DNA of 8,441 nucleotides from Thermoplasmata archaeon (GCA_021835185.1 JAKBQO010000057.1:1-8441); one strand, 5' to 3'. Positions 1 through 6,407 are shown, counted from the stretch's first letter. The notes: a model not told the origin generated them from the letters alone. Numbers and translations are program-made.

Positions 1-296
1 GTGAAGTTATAGATAAATATAATGATCCGGACACATTTTTTTACCTGGACCCTCCATATCCCGGAAAGGACTGGTATGTGCACAATTTTCTTGAAAGTGA
101 TTTCATGGAGTTGAGGAATACTCTGGGTAGCATTAAAGGCAAATATTTAATGAATTTTAATTCCACGGATAAACTCCCTGTAAAAGTATTCGGCAAACCC
201 TCGTTTGTAAAGGAATATGAAAATGAGAATGGTAAACCGGGGGAAACAAATGCAAGAAAAGTATCATTTTATACCAATATGAATGTAAAAATATAA
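1..296 (+). CDS. D12-class (Dam-like) adenine-specific DNA methyltransferase, 5'-truncated by window edge
   Basis: This is an open frame running in from the left edge (first full codon at position 3), with 97 residues visible before the TAA. It carries the amino-methyltransferase motif IV as YLDPPYPG; the DPPY codons lie at 48-59. After it comes a segment typical of D12-class enzymes: an aspartate/tryptophan-rich loop (GKDWY), a helix and a beta strand (KGKYLMNFNS). The family transfers a methyl group from S-adenosylmethionine to N6 of adenine in a specific DNA site. The roughly 80 residues after DPPY are close to what Dam-like enzymes have, so the C-terminus looks intact. The AdoMet-binding motif (FxGxG) and the target-recognition region lie outside the window. 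Whether it is a solitary methylase or part of a restriction-modification or mobile unit cannot be told. An internal ATG at 78 is not the start, because the conserved motif lies upstream of it. Confidence 0.82.
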   Translation, partial: EVIDKYNDPDTFFYLDPPYPGKDWYVHNFLESDFMELRNTLGSIKGKYLMNFNSTDKLPVKVFGKPSFVKEYENENGKPGETNARKVSFYTNMNVKI

Positions 297-300
297 TGCC

Positions 301-335
301 ATTGGGATAAGAATTATTATTTATTGTTATCCAAT
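301..335. repeat. Imperfect inverted repeat enclosing the DUF72 TATA region
   Basis: ATTGGGATAA (301-310) is the reverse complement of TTATCCAAT (327-335) except for one extra G, leaving a 16-base AT-rich loop. The repeat lies between the methyltransferase stop and the DUF72 start and encloses the presumed TATA element. It could be a hairpin at the end of the methyltransferase transcript or an operator for the DUF72 gene. No T-run follows directly, so a classical terminator is not supported. Confidence 0.35.
314..324 (+). promoter_or_regulatory. Putative TATA box of the DUF72 gene (leaderless-type promoter)
   Basis: The AT-rich stretch TTATTATTTAT is centred about 27 bases before the ATG at 346. 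There is no Shine-Dalgarno-like sequence before that ATG. This spacing places the expected archaeal transcription start at or next to the start codon, as in leaderless transcripts. The call rests on position and composition only. Confidence 0.45.
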
Positions 336-345
336 TACATTATCC

Positions 346-1131
346 ATGATTTACCGTACAGGATGCTCGGGCTGGAGCTATGATTTCTGGAAAGGAAAAA
401 TTTATGATTACTCTGAATCTCCATCTAACTACCTCAGGGACTATGCCAGAATATTTGACACTGTGGAAATAGATTCTACGTTCTATGCAGCACAGAATAG
501 TGAAACAGTGGAAAAATGGGCTTCATCTGTACCTGAGAACTTCCTTTTTTCCCCTAAAATGCCACGTAAAATAACACATGAGTCACGCCTTGAGAGATGT
601 GAGGACGATCTTGCCTATTTCATGAAAAACATATCCTTGTTAAATAACAGGCTTGGCACTGTGCTTATCCAGCTGCCTCCGGACTTTCCAATTAATACTG
701 GTGTTCTGGAGAACTTTATAGAGCTGCTTCCCAACAATATCAAATATGCTATTGAATTCAGGCATCCTTCGTGGTTCATAGATGAAGTCTATGGAATCCT
801 CCGGAAATCAGGAATAACAATGGTATGGTCGGTCCTGGATTATATAAAAACACCTGAAATTAAAACCACTGAGAACCTTTATGTGCGCTTTCTAGGGAAC
901 AAATCGCTTGAAAAGAAAGACCTTGGGGAAATAAGAATAAACAGGCACAGAGAAATTGAACAATGGATTGGAAAAATTAAAAAGCAGGATTCAGGCCAGG
1001 GTACAGTTTTCATATATGCAAACAACCATTATGAGGGCTTATCGCCGGATACCATCAAATTTATCAGGCAGGAACTCGGGTTGCCTGCATCCGGTAATAT
1101 GCTGATGGACAGGCAAAAAAAGCTCTTCTGA
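346..1131 (+). CDS. DUF72 family protein (YecE-like TIM-barrel fold)
   Basis: A complete 261-residue protein, within the usual length of DUF72/YecE proteins. The family signatures appear in order: GCSGWSYDFWKG at residues 6-17, VEIDSTFY at 40-47, FSPKMPRKITH at 68-78, the LGTVLIQLPPDF segment around 103-114, EFRHPSW at 137-143, YVRFLGN at 179-185, and the C-terminal VFIYANNHYEG at 221-231. The family adopts a TIM-barrel fold and is widespread in bacteria and archaea, but its biochemical function is not established; resemblance to sugar-isomerase or endonuclease IV-type barrels has been suggested for the fold. No signal peptide or membrane segment is seen, so it should be cytosolic. The start is chosen because the conserved GCSGW motif begins five residues in and a TATA-like box sits at leaderless distance. 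It is probably a single-gene transcript, since the next gene has its own promoter. Confidence 0.93.
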   Translation: MIYRTGCSGWSYDFWKGKIYDYSESPSNYLRDYARIFDTVEIDSTFYAAQNSETVEKWASSVPENFLFSPKMPRKITHESRLERCEDDLAYFMKNISLLNNRLGTVLIQLPPDFPINTGVLENFIELLPNNIKYAIEFRHPSWFIDEVYGILRKSGITMVWSVLDYIKTPEIKTTENLYVRFLGNKSLEKKDLGEIRINRHREIEQWIGKIKKQDSGQGTVFIYANNHYEGLSPDTIKFIRQELGLPASGNMLMDRQKKLF

Positions 1132-1139
1132 TTCATACA

Positions 1140-1145
1140 TTTTTT
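1140..1145 (+). terminator. Possible oligo-T termination site after the DUF72 gene
   Basis: A run of six T residues begins 9 bases after the DUF72 stop codon. Archaeal RNA polymerase commonly terminates at such oligo-T tracts without a hairpin. The tract lies directly before the TATA-like element of the next operon, consistent with separate transcription units. Confidence 0.35.
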
Positions 1146-1150
1146 CCGTT

Positions 1151-1162
1151 ATTATTTTATAT
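1151..1162 (+). promoter_or_regulatory. Putative TATA box of the T4SS/Ced-like operon
   Basis: ATTATTTTATAT is centred about 26 bases before the ATG at 1182. No Shine-Dalgarno-like sequence precedes that ATG, so the operon's first gene is predicted to be translated from a leaderless transcript. The next two genes overlap their upstream neighbours, so this is probably the only promoter for all three. Confidence 0.45.
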
Positions 1163-1181
1163 TTTCGTATTATTACCAAAA

Positions 1182-1439
1182 ATGTTAATTGACTACGCCA
1201 TTGCATCAATCAATGCAATGATGGGAAGAATAGATGATATAGTTATATCAGTATCTGCAGTTCTTATTACTCTCCTGTGGATACCGATTGCACTAAACTT
1301 CTTCAGTACTGATGAGAACAAAAAAATAATGGCAAGGGAACGGCTTAAGAATGCTGCTATAGGCACAGTAATATTTATTATGGCAATCAGCGGCATATTA
1401 TTTACCGTTTTCAATTATGTAGTTACCGGTAAAGTATGA
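1182..1439 (+). CDS. Small two-helix membrane protein, candidate VirB2/CedA1-like pilin subunit
   Basis: An 85-residue protein with two hydrophobic helices (about residues 19-41 and 58-81) joined by a short charged loop (STDENKKIMARERLKN). The second helix starts with an AAIG segment and reads like the second half of T4SS-type pilins, where a lysine/arginine- and alanine-rich loop leads into a G-containing helix. VirB2-class pilins, including crenarchaeal CedA1 and TedC, are small two-helix proteins of this shape that assemble into conjugative-type pili. No cleavable signal peptide is obvious. It is first in a three-gene operon and overlaps the next gene by 4 bases (ATGA), suggesting translational coupling to a VirB6/CedA-like channel protein and a VirB4-like ATPase. 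Sequence identity to known pilins is likely too low to judge by eye, so the role is inferred from topology and context. Alternative: a small membrane subunit that does not form a filament. Confidence 0.6.
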   Translation: MLIDYAIASINAMMGRIDDIVISVSAVLITLLWIPIALNFFSTDENKKIMARERLKNAAIGTVIFIMAISGILFTVFNYVVTGKV

Positions 1440-2359
1440 CCTATACCTCAATTTTCCAGGAAATCGTAAAGGCTATAATAGACCTCTCTCGGCCTTCAAT
1501 AGTATTGCTATGGCATATGATGGTAAAATACGGGCTTAACCCGGAATATTCATATGAACAGTTTATAAAGGGGAATTCCCCATTCATTAATTTCTATAAC
1601 TATCTTTTTTATAATGTTTATTCAGACGTTATTCTGGGAATAATAACAATTTCTGCCATAGTTATGCTTGTATACAACTCATTTATAAAGCCATATCCGC
1701 CCGCTAAATTTTTAATAAAAACATTCGCCGCCATCATACTTTTTGAGGCATCCTACAGAATATCCATGTTATTTATCAGTATTTCCCTGGTATTTTATAA
1801 TAATATATATTCGTTAAAAACAAGCTGGTACGGACTGGAATTTTCCGGGCTGTCTTTCTCAAATAGCCTTATATCAATTCTATTTACCGGAACATTTGTC
1901 ATGGCAATTATGCTCCTTTTCGGCATACTTATAATCAGGCAGGCCCTAATTCTGTTCTTTATTCTGCTTATGCCAGTAGCATCTTTGCTGTTGATTATCC
2001 CAGGCAGCGAAAAGCAAATACTAAAACTGTACAGGATTTTCTTTGAACTTGCATTTTTCCCTTTTTTCACCATAATTATTCTTTATCTTATAGGCCTATT
2101 CAATAATCCATTTCTTGAAATTGGATTGATTTATGTAGCTGCAACTGCACCGTTGTTCTTTGTTACCGAAATGTACAGGTATTTTCAGGGAACTATGAAT
2201 TTTCTTAACACGGATGCGGCTGTAACTGAAATCTCCTCCGGGATTAGCGATATAAATCCTGTTTCTGTGCTGAATGGAGGAATCAATTTCGGCATTGATC
2301 CGGATACATCAGAAAGCCGGATACCTGGAATTATCGACGAAAATGGTGGTATACATTAA
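1436..2359 (+). CDS. Polytopic membrane protein, candidate VirB6/TrbL/CedA-like channel component
   Basis: A 307-residue protein with about six membrane helices: near residues 63-82, 92-122, 143-167, 168-189, 200-222 and 226-246. An N-terminal region of about 60 residues precedes them and a soluble C-terminal tail (about 250-307) follows. The central part, RQALILFFILLMPVASLLL followed by a polar IPGSEKQILKLYR loop and another aromatic-rich helix, resembles VirB6/TrbL-type proteins, where a helix ending in a proline-containing segment is followed by a polar loop and a further helix. In Ced, the multi-helix CedA is proposed to form the DNA pore in the cytoplasmic membrane. The start overlaps the preceding stop as ATGA, and the 3' end overlaps the ATPase gene by 17 bases, so all three proteins are probably made together. 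Family assignment is by topology and context; the membrane localisation is secure. Confidence 0.6.
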   Translation: MTYTSIFQEIVKAIIDLSRPSIVLLWHMMVKYGLNPEYSYEQFIKGNSPFINFYNYLFYNVYSDVILGIITISAIVMLVYNSFIKPYPPAKFLIKTFAAIILFEASYRISMLFISISLVFYNNIYSLKTSWYGLEFSGLSFSNSLISILFTGTFVMAIMLLFGILIIRQALILFFILLMPVASLLLIIPGSEKQILKLYRIFFELAFFPFFTIIILYLIGLFNNPFLEIGLIYVAATAPLFFVTEMYRYFQGTMNFLNTDAAVTEISSGISDINPVSVLNGGINFGIDPDTSESRIPGIIDENGGIH

Positions 2360-4385
2360 AATTCCTTCAAACGTTTATAATTTTAAATCATACATATACG
2401 GAATGCCTGTGGAGAAATTTGTTATCATACTTTCTGGAATATCTATGGCGGCAATACTTTTCACCATATCATTGCCTGTTACTATTTCTGCCGTTGCAAT
2501 ATATTTCGGGTTTATGGCATACATTAAATTTGACTTCTCGAACATCTATAAACTGAGAAAACTCTATTTTCACGGGATGGCAGGGCATAATATAAAATTT
2601 GTCCGCAATGGGTTTTTGTTCTGCATCCTGGGGCAGGATATATTTTCAGCAGTGGAAATAGAAAATCGGGAATTATATACAGATAGCCAGAAATCAAACC
2701 ATATAAGGGCCATAATGAATGTAATCGATAATCTGGATTGCAGTGCAAATATTATAACAAAAACGGAAGTTTACAATGGCAAAAATTATTACAGAACTTT
2801 TGTTATATTAAAAACACATGGATCAGCCATTGAAACATCCATGGATTTATTGAAAAGAAACATATCTGCTATCGTTTCAAACACTGCCCTGCATGGAAAA
2901 GCTGTTGATGATGAAAATACAATTAAATCAATATTTCCTGCAAATGTAAACCCGGAGTTAAAATATATAGATGCCGGCGGGTTTTACATGGCATACTTTG
3001 ATCTGCTAGATACAGATTATTCCCAGGATTTCTTTTATCAAACCCTTATTGAAAAAATGGGTTTTACGGTTGAAATTAACATGGAAATCAACCGGATTAA
3101 GAACCATGAGATGCAGGTTAAAAGGCTTCTGGCATCCAGGAAGGCAGAAATAATTTATACAAAAACAGGTCATTACGCCGGGCTTATAAGAAAACAGATC
3201 TCTGCACTGGAATATATGTCAGGGAAAGAGAAACTATATAATGCTTCGGTGAGGTTCTCTGTAATATCAGGGCATCCAGCTATTCTCCGCTCCAATGCTG
3301 AAATATTCAAAAAAACAATGGAATCTGCTGGATTCAGGTTAAAAACTTTCCATTATTTTAACAGAAATTCATTCGATCCACTTGAACTGCAGGGGCAGGG
3401 CATTAAATATATGCTGGATTCTGCTTCAATATCAGAACTCTTCCCCTGTTCATTTACACCTATTCCAGATCGGGCAGCAGAACCACTTGGAATCAATGCA
3501 ATAACCGGGAAGCCATTTTACTTCGAGCCATTCAGGGGCAATTCATATAATATTGCCATAACAGGCGAAACAGGTTCTGGAAAATCTTATTTTGCAAAAA
3601 AATTGCTGGATCAGAACAGAAATGCGAAAGTTTATGTCATTGACCCGCTAGGAGAATACTCTTACGGGCACGTGATAGACCTATCTCTTGGGGAGTATGT
3701 AGATTTTTTCATTGAAACTCCTGAAATGGCAAATATTATATCAACTGCCATAGCAAAACTGACAGGTATAGGTGAAAACAATATCACCGGGATTTTAACA
3801 GGGTTAATGTCAAAATCCGGAGTTGCCACATTCAATGAATTAATTTCTGAAATCAGGCTGGGCTATTCCCGAAATAAAAGTACACAGGGAGCTGTTTACA
3901 GTATGCCATTCAAAACACCTGTAAAACTTGAAGGAAATTTTATAGTATTCCGGTTCGGGCATAAAAATGCAGACATCCGTGATGCGTTCTTCGATCTGGT
4001 ATTCAGCTATATAATTTCTACAGTTGAAAAAGAGGAGGGAGAGAAAATAGTTGTTATGGATGAAAGCCATCTGTTTCTGAGAAACTCCCGGGAGGCCGAG
4101 ATTATAGATATGCTAGCTAGAAATTCCAGGCACTTCCGGACTTCTCTCATAACGGTAACACAGAACATAAATGATTATTATATGAATAATTATTCAGAAT
4201 CCATACTTATGAATTCTATAAACTATTTTATATTCAGGCAACACGGAAAGATTAAAAGCAGTATGTTCCTTGGCTATGAAATTGACCCATCGGGCCTTGC
4301 AGGCGGGAGTTATTCCACCTATTCGGAATGCTTTTATTCAACAGGCTCACTTATAAGAAAAGTAAAAATATCTGAGGAAAAATAA
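2343..4385 (+). CDS. VirB4/CedB-like conjugation ATPase (HerA-FtsK superfamily) with N-terminal PrgI/VirB3-like membrane hairpin
   Basis: A 680-residue protein counted from the ATG at 2343. Residues 25-61 form a two-helix membrane hairpin preceded by IKIPSNVYNFKSYIYGMP, which resembles the start of PrgI/VirB3-type T4SS proteins. Residues 80-390 match the VirB4 N-terminal domain in general character and end in the typical entry to the motor domain (ELFPCSF, then PLGINAITGKPFYFEPF). The motor has Walker A GETGSGKS at 408-415, Walker B VVMDES with D573 and E574, and the arginine/TQ motif NSRHF...ITVTQN with Q607. VirB4-class ATPases power pilus assembly and substrate transfer at the membrane; CedB is the archaeal counterpart needed for DNA import in Sulfolobales. 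An earlier in-frame ATG at 2274 would add 23 polar residues and an 86-base overlap; 2343 is preferred because the conserved hairpin domain begins there. A repair-type HerA is less likely: there is no NurA neighbour, and membrane helices are present. Confidence 0.85.
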   Translation: MVVYIKIPSNVYNFKSYIYGMPVEKFVIILSGISMAAILFTISLPVTISAVAIYFGFMAYIKFDFSNIYKLRKLYFHGMAGHNIKFVRNGFLFCILGQDIFSAVEIENRELYTDSQKSNHIRAIMNVIDNLDCSANIITKTEVYNGKNYYRTFVILKTHGSAIETSMDLLKRNISAIVSNTALHGKAVDDENTIKSIFPANVNPELKYIDAGGFYMAYFDLLDTDYSQDFFYQTLIEKMGFTVEINMEINRIKNHEMQVKRLLASRKAEIIYTKTGHYAGLIRKQISALEYMSGKEKLYNASVRFSVISGHPAILRSNAEIFKKTMESAGFRLKTFHYFNRNSFDPLELQGQGIKYMLDSASISELFPCSFTPIPDRAAEPLGINAITGKPFYFEPFRGNSYNIAITGETGSGKSYFAKKLLDQNRNAKVYVIDPLGEYSYGHVIDLSLGEYVDFFIETPEMANIISTAIAKLTGIGENNITGILTGLMSKSGVATFNELISEIRLGYSRNKSTQGAVYSMPFKTPVKLEGNFIVFRFGHKNADIRDAFFDLVFSYIISTVEKEEGEKIVVMDESHLFLRNSREAEIIDMLARNSRHFRTSLITVTQNINDYYMNNYSESILMNSINYFIFRQHGKIKSSMFLGYEIDPSGLAGGSYSTYSECFYSTGSLIRKVKISEEK

Positions 4386-4390
4386 AAATA
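4378..4390 (-). terminator. Oligo-T termination tract for the minus-strand UPF0173 gene
   Basis: Read on the minus strand, the sequence is TATTTTTATTTTT, beginning 20 bases after the hydrolase stop codon and overlapping the stop codon of the convergent ATPase gene. Two five-T runs fit archaeal intrinsic termination. Confidence 0.4.
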
Positions 4391-4411
4391 TTGTTGTTTG
4401 ATTGGATTTTT
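4391..4411 (+). terminator. T-rich termination tract for the T4SS/Ced-like operon
   Basis: The 24-base gap after the ATPase stop is T-rich on the plus strand and ends in TTTTT at 4407-4411, which overlaps the stop codon of the convergent UPF0173 gene. The two genes thus appear to terminate within each other's ends. Confidence 0.4.
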
Positions 4412-5084
4412 ATAGCTTGAAAGGCCTTGCGATATCAGGAACTATTGCCTTAACACCACTCCTTTCCGCTTTCTTCTGAAATTCTGAAGCATCTGCCTTA
4501 ATTGGCGGGAATGTGTTATAATGCATAGGTATCGCATTTTTTACTTTAAGAAGTTTCAGTGCTTCTATTGCCCCATCCACATCCATTGTATAATGGCCGC
4601 CAATGGGCAGCATTGCAACATCGGGATGGTAAATTTCTCCTATGAGCTCCATGTCTTTAAAAAATGTGGTATCTCCAGCATGGTATATTTTCATATCACC
4701 ATTATCAATAATAAAGCCCATTGCCTCACCGGCATATGCACCGTTATAACTTGATGAGTGTATTGCCGGAACTGCCGTTGCCTTCACGCCCTTATATTCA
4801 ATTGTGCCCCCCGGGTTAATGTCTATTGTTTCAACATTCTCCTTTTTAATAATCTCTGAAAGCTCAAAAGAACAGACAATAGGACAACCATTTTTTTTAG
4901 CTATTGTTACAGCATCCCCAGCATGGTCAAAATGCCCGTGGGTAACGAGTATCAGATCAGCTTTAATACTATTAACATCCTCGCTGCTCAGCGGGTTTCC
5001 ACTGAAGAACGGGTCAACAAGTATGTTAACAGCATTCTTTATTGAGAATCCAGCATGTCCGTGCCATATAATTTCTGTTGCCAT
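4410..5084 (-). CDS. UPF0173-family metal-dependent hydrolase (metallo-beta-lactamase fold)
   Basis: A 224-residue protein, the normal length for UPF0173. It opens with TEIIWHGHAGFSI and DPFFSGNP, both typical of the family. The metal-binding signature THGHFDH supplies H49, H51, D53 and H54; further ligands are expected at H109 (AIHSSS), D138 (HAGDTTFF) and H188 (PMHYNTFP). The conserved PIGGHYTMD segment lies at 160-168. These are all the residues of a dinuclear, probably zinc, active site, so the enzyme should be active as a cytosolic hydrolase. The family is related to the UlaG-like branch, but its physiological substrate is generally unknown and cannot be deduced here. It has its own promoter on the minus strand and is not obviously linked to the convergent T4SS-like operon. 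Confidence 0.93.
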   Translation of the reverse strand: MATEIIWHGHAGFSIKNAVNILVDPFFSGNPLSSEDVNSIKADLILVTHGHFDHAGDAVTIAKKNGCPIVCSFELSEIIKKENVETIDINPGGTIEYKGVKATAVPAIHSSSYNGAYAGEAMGFIIDNGDMKIYHAGDTTFFKDMELIGEIYHPDVAMLPIGGHYTMDVDGAIEALKLLKVKNAIPMHYNTFPPIKADASEFQKKAERSGVKAIVPDIARPFKL

Positions 5085-5100
5085 AATGGTTCAATTTCAA

Positions 5101-5112
5101 TATAATATAAAA
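5101..5112 (-). promoter_or_regulatory. Putative TATA box of the UPF0173 gene
   Basis: On the minus strand the sequence reads TTTTATATTATA, centred about 23 bases before the ATG at 5084, and it is preceded by an A-rich stretch that could serve as a BRE. The spacing suggests a leaderless or nearly leaderless transcript. Confidence 0.5.
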
Positions 5113-5166
5113 TTTTTAGTTTTTTAAATTTCAATGATAGAGTTAAATATTCTCTGCAAGCGCATA

Positions 5167-6267
5167 TCATTCACTATAATAGGCATTCTTCATTTTATTA
5201 TAAAACTGTGGCAGCACAACGTCCCATCCATATTTGCCCGCAATATAATTGTGCATTTTAATCCTGTTTTCATATTTTCCCGTGTATTCGATTTTCCTAT
5301 CCAGATCTTCCAGTGATTTCAGTATTGCACTTTCTGTGCTTTCTATATATTCAAGAAAATTCATTTTTTCAATATCATCAAATCGCGGCCTCAATGATTC
5401 TGACCCTATAACATAGAGCCCTGATGATAGAGCTTCCAGTACCACATTTCCAAAATTCTCCAGCATAGAGGGGAAAATGAAAGCATCCGAGTTCCTGTAT
5501 ATTTCTGCAAGCTTTTCATTGTCCGGGTTTTTTACATAATTTACATTTTTAACCGGTGTTGAAAAAAGTGATTCCAGTTCACCTGACCCCACAACTGTGA
5601 ATTCAATATTTAGAAGATTCTGTTTAAATACGTTAACGATTTTATCTATTCCCTTTGATTTTTCCAGCCTTCCAACGAATAGGAGGCGAATTGAACTATG
5701 GGCCCTTTCGGATGGAAAGAAATGTGAAGTGTCAACTCCATTGGGGACACAGAAGGTATTTTTGAATGGGGCCAGATTCATGTTATAGCAGTTTATGAGG
5801 TGCATTGCTTTGATTTTCCTGAATATGAGCTTATCCTTAATCAATGCATATATTGCATTATTTAGCGGTTTAATCCCTGTATAACTGGATGGTATGTTCC
5901 CATGCTCACTCCAGACAAAAAATTTTCCGTGTGCAAATAAATAATAATAATCATCGTTTGTAAGGTAAATTACCTGTGAGTTGTTTTCAATGTTTCTTAT
6001 AACCCTGTAGTTTAAGAGCCTATCAAATTTTAAAATAAAAGGTGCCATTGCCCTTACGAGAAAATTTAACTTACCTGATGTGGATATGATAAGTTTTGAA
6101 TAGACAGAATTTATGCCATAAACATCTTTATTGTTACCCCCGGGAACACCCTGAAGCACTATTTTTTTGAAATCATCTGTAGTATAAGAATTATAGCGGG
6201 CTATAGTCTTCTCTATCCCGCCATTGTAATCCAGGCTGGAAGGTATCACAAATGTTATGGCAATCAT
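5167..6267 (-). CDS. Family 4 (GT-B fold) glycosyltransferase
   Basis: A 366-residue protein of normal GT4 length. The N-terminal acceptor domain has the glycine-rich NGGIEK at residues 15-20. The inter-domain region has VPNGVDTSHFFP at 174-185. The C-terminal nucleotide-sugar domain has LLFVGRLEKSKGI at 195-207, with R200 and K205 expected to contact the donor phosphates. It then has SDAFIFPSMLENFGNVVLEALSSG at 260-283, containing the EX7E pair E270 and E278 of retaining GT4 enzymes. It should transfer a sugar from a nucleotide-sugar donor to an acceptor at the cytosolic face; no signal peptide or membrane helix is seen. The acceptor is unknown; surface glycoprotein or lipid glycan synthesis is plausible for a wall-less acidophile, but no other glycan genes are in the window. 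It is a single gene with its own promoter, 82 bases upstream of the UPF0173 gene on the same strand. Confidence 0.92.
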   Translation of the reverse strand: MIAITFVIPSSLDYNGGIEKTIARYNSYTTDDFKKIVLQGVPGGNNKDVYGINSVYSKLIISTSGKLNFLVRAMAPFILKFDRLLNYRVIRNIENNSQVIYLTNDDYYYLFAHGKFFVWSEHGNIPSSYTGIKPLNNAIYALIKDKLIFRKIKAMHLINCYNMNLAPFKNTFCVPNGVDTSHFFPSERAHSSIRLLFVGRLEKSKGIDKIVNVFKQNLLNIEFTVVGSGELESLFSTPVKNVNYVKNPDNEKLAEIYRNSDAFIFPSMLENFGNVVLEALSSGLYVIGSESLRPRFDDIEKMNFLEYIESTESAILKSLEDLDRKIEYTGKYENRIKMHNYIAGKYGWDVVLPQFYNKMKNAYYSE

Positions 6268-6286
6268 TAAATTTGATATGCAATTT

Positions 6287-6298
6287 AATATAAAAATA
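6287..6298 (-). promoter_or_regulatory. Putative TATA box of the glycosyltransferase gene
   Basis: On the minus strand this reads TATTTTTATATT, centred about 26 bases before the ATG at 6267, exactly the distance expected for a leaderless archaeal transcript. No Shine-Dalgarno-like sequence is present. Confidence 0.5.
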
Positions 6299-6304
6299 TA
6301 TGCC

Positions 6305-6314
6305 GCAAATTTGC
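6305..6314. repeat. Perfect 10-base palindrome in the divergent intergenic region
   Basis: GCAAATTTGC is its own reverse complement and lies just upstream of the glycosyltransferase TATA element. With the TGCA-flanked element at 6355-6378 it belongs to a group of TGCAA/TTGCA half-sites in the 198-base divergent spacer, which may be operator sequence. A short palindrome in AT-rich DNA can also arise by chance. Confidence 0.3.
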
Positions 6315-6354
6315 CATGGTTAAGTTATGATTGCATAGAGCAGGTATAATTTTC

Positions 6355-6378
6355 TGCAAAAATATATTTAAAATTGCA
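6355..6378. promoter_or_regulatory. Palindromic element with TGCAA/TTGCA arms, possible operator or upstream promoter
   Basis: A 24-base segment begins TGCAA and ends TTGCA with an AT-rich centre containing ATATATTTAAA; 16 of 24 positions are symmetric. It lies upstream of the DUF211-VIT operon, and its centre resembles a TATA box. It could be a repressor site over a promoter, or simply a TATA-rich region with fortuitous arms. Confidence 0.3.
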
Positions 6379-6407
6379 AAAGGTTAATAAATCATAATTT
6401 AATAGTT

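Noticed and set aside
1161..1166. ATTTTC match to the Sulfolobus UV-box (ANTTTC) upstream of the Ced-like operon
   Set aside because: It lies at about -21 to -16 from the ATG, overlapping the end of the TATA region, not upstream of the TATA/BRE where the UV-box belongs, and such a short motif is common in AT-rich DNA.
1193..1414. 73-residue minus-strand open frame opposite the small pilin-like gene
   Set aside because: The plus-strand frame has a TATA element at the right distance, an ATGA overlap with the next gene and T4SS-like context; the minus frame has none of these.
2274..2342. Earlier in-frame ATG giving the ATPase 23 extra N-terminal residues
   Set aside because: The extension is polar, lies entirely inside the preceding gene, and comes before the conserved IKIP/hairpin domain that normally begins such proteins; the ATG at 2343 gives a modest 17-base overlap.
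2343..4385. ATPase as HerA DNA-repair helicase or FtsK translocase
   Set aside because: There is no NurA nuclease gene, no HAS-barrel-like N-terminus, and there are two membrane helices followed by a VirB4-type middle domain; the neighbours are small membrane proteins.
4804..5127. 107-residue plus-strand open frame opposite the UPF0173 gene
   Set aside because: Its translation is the antisense of the metal-binding region of a well-supported hydrolase; no independent support.
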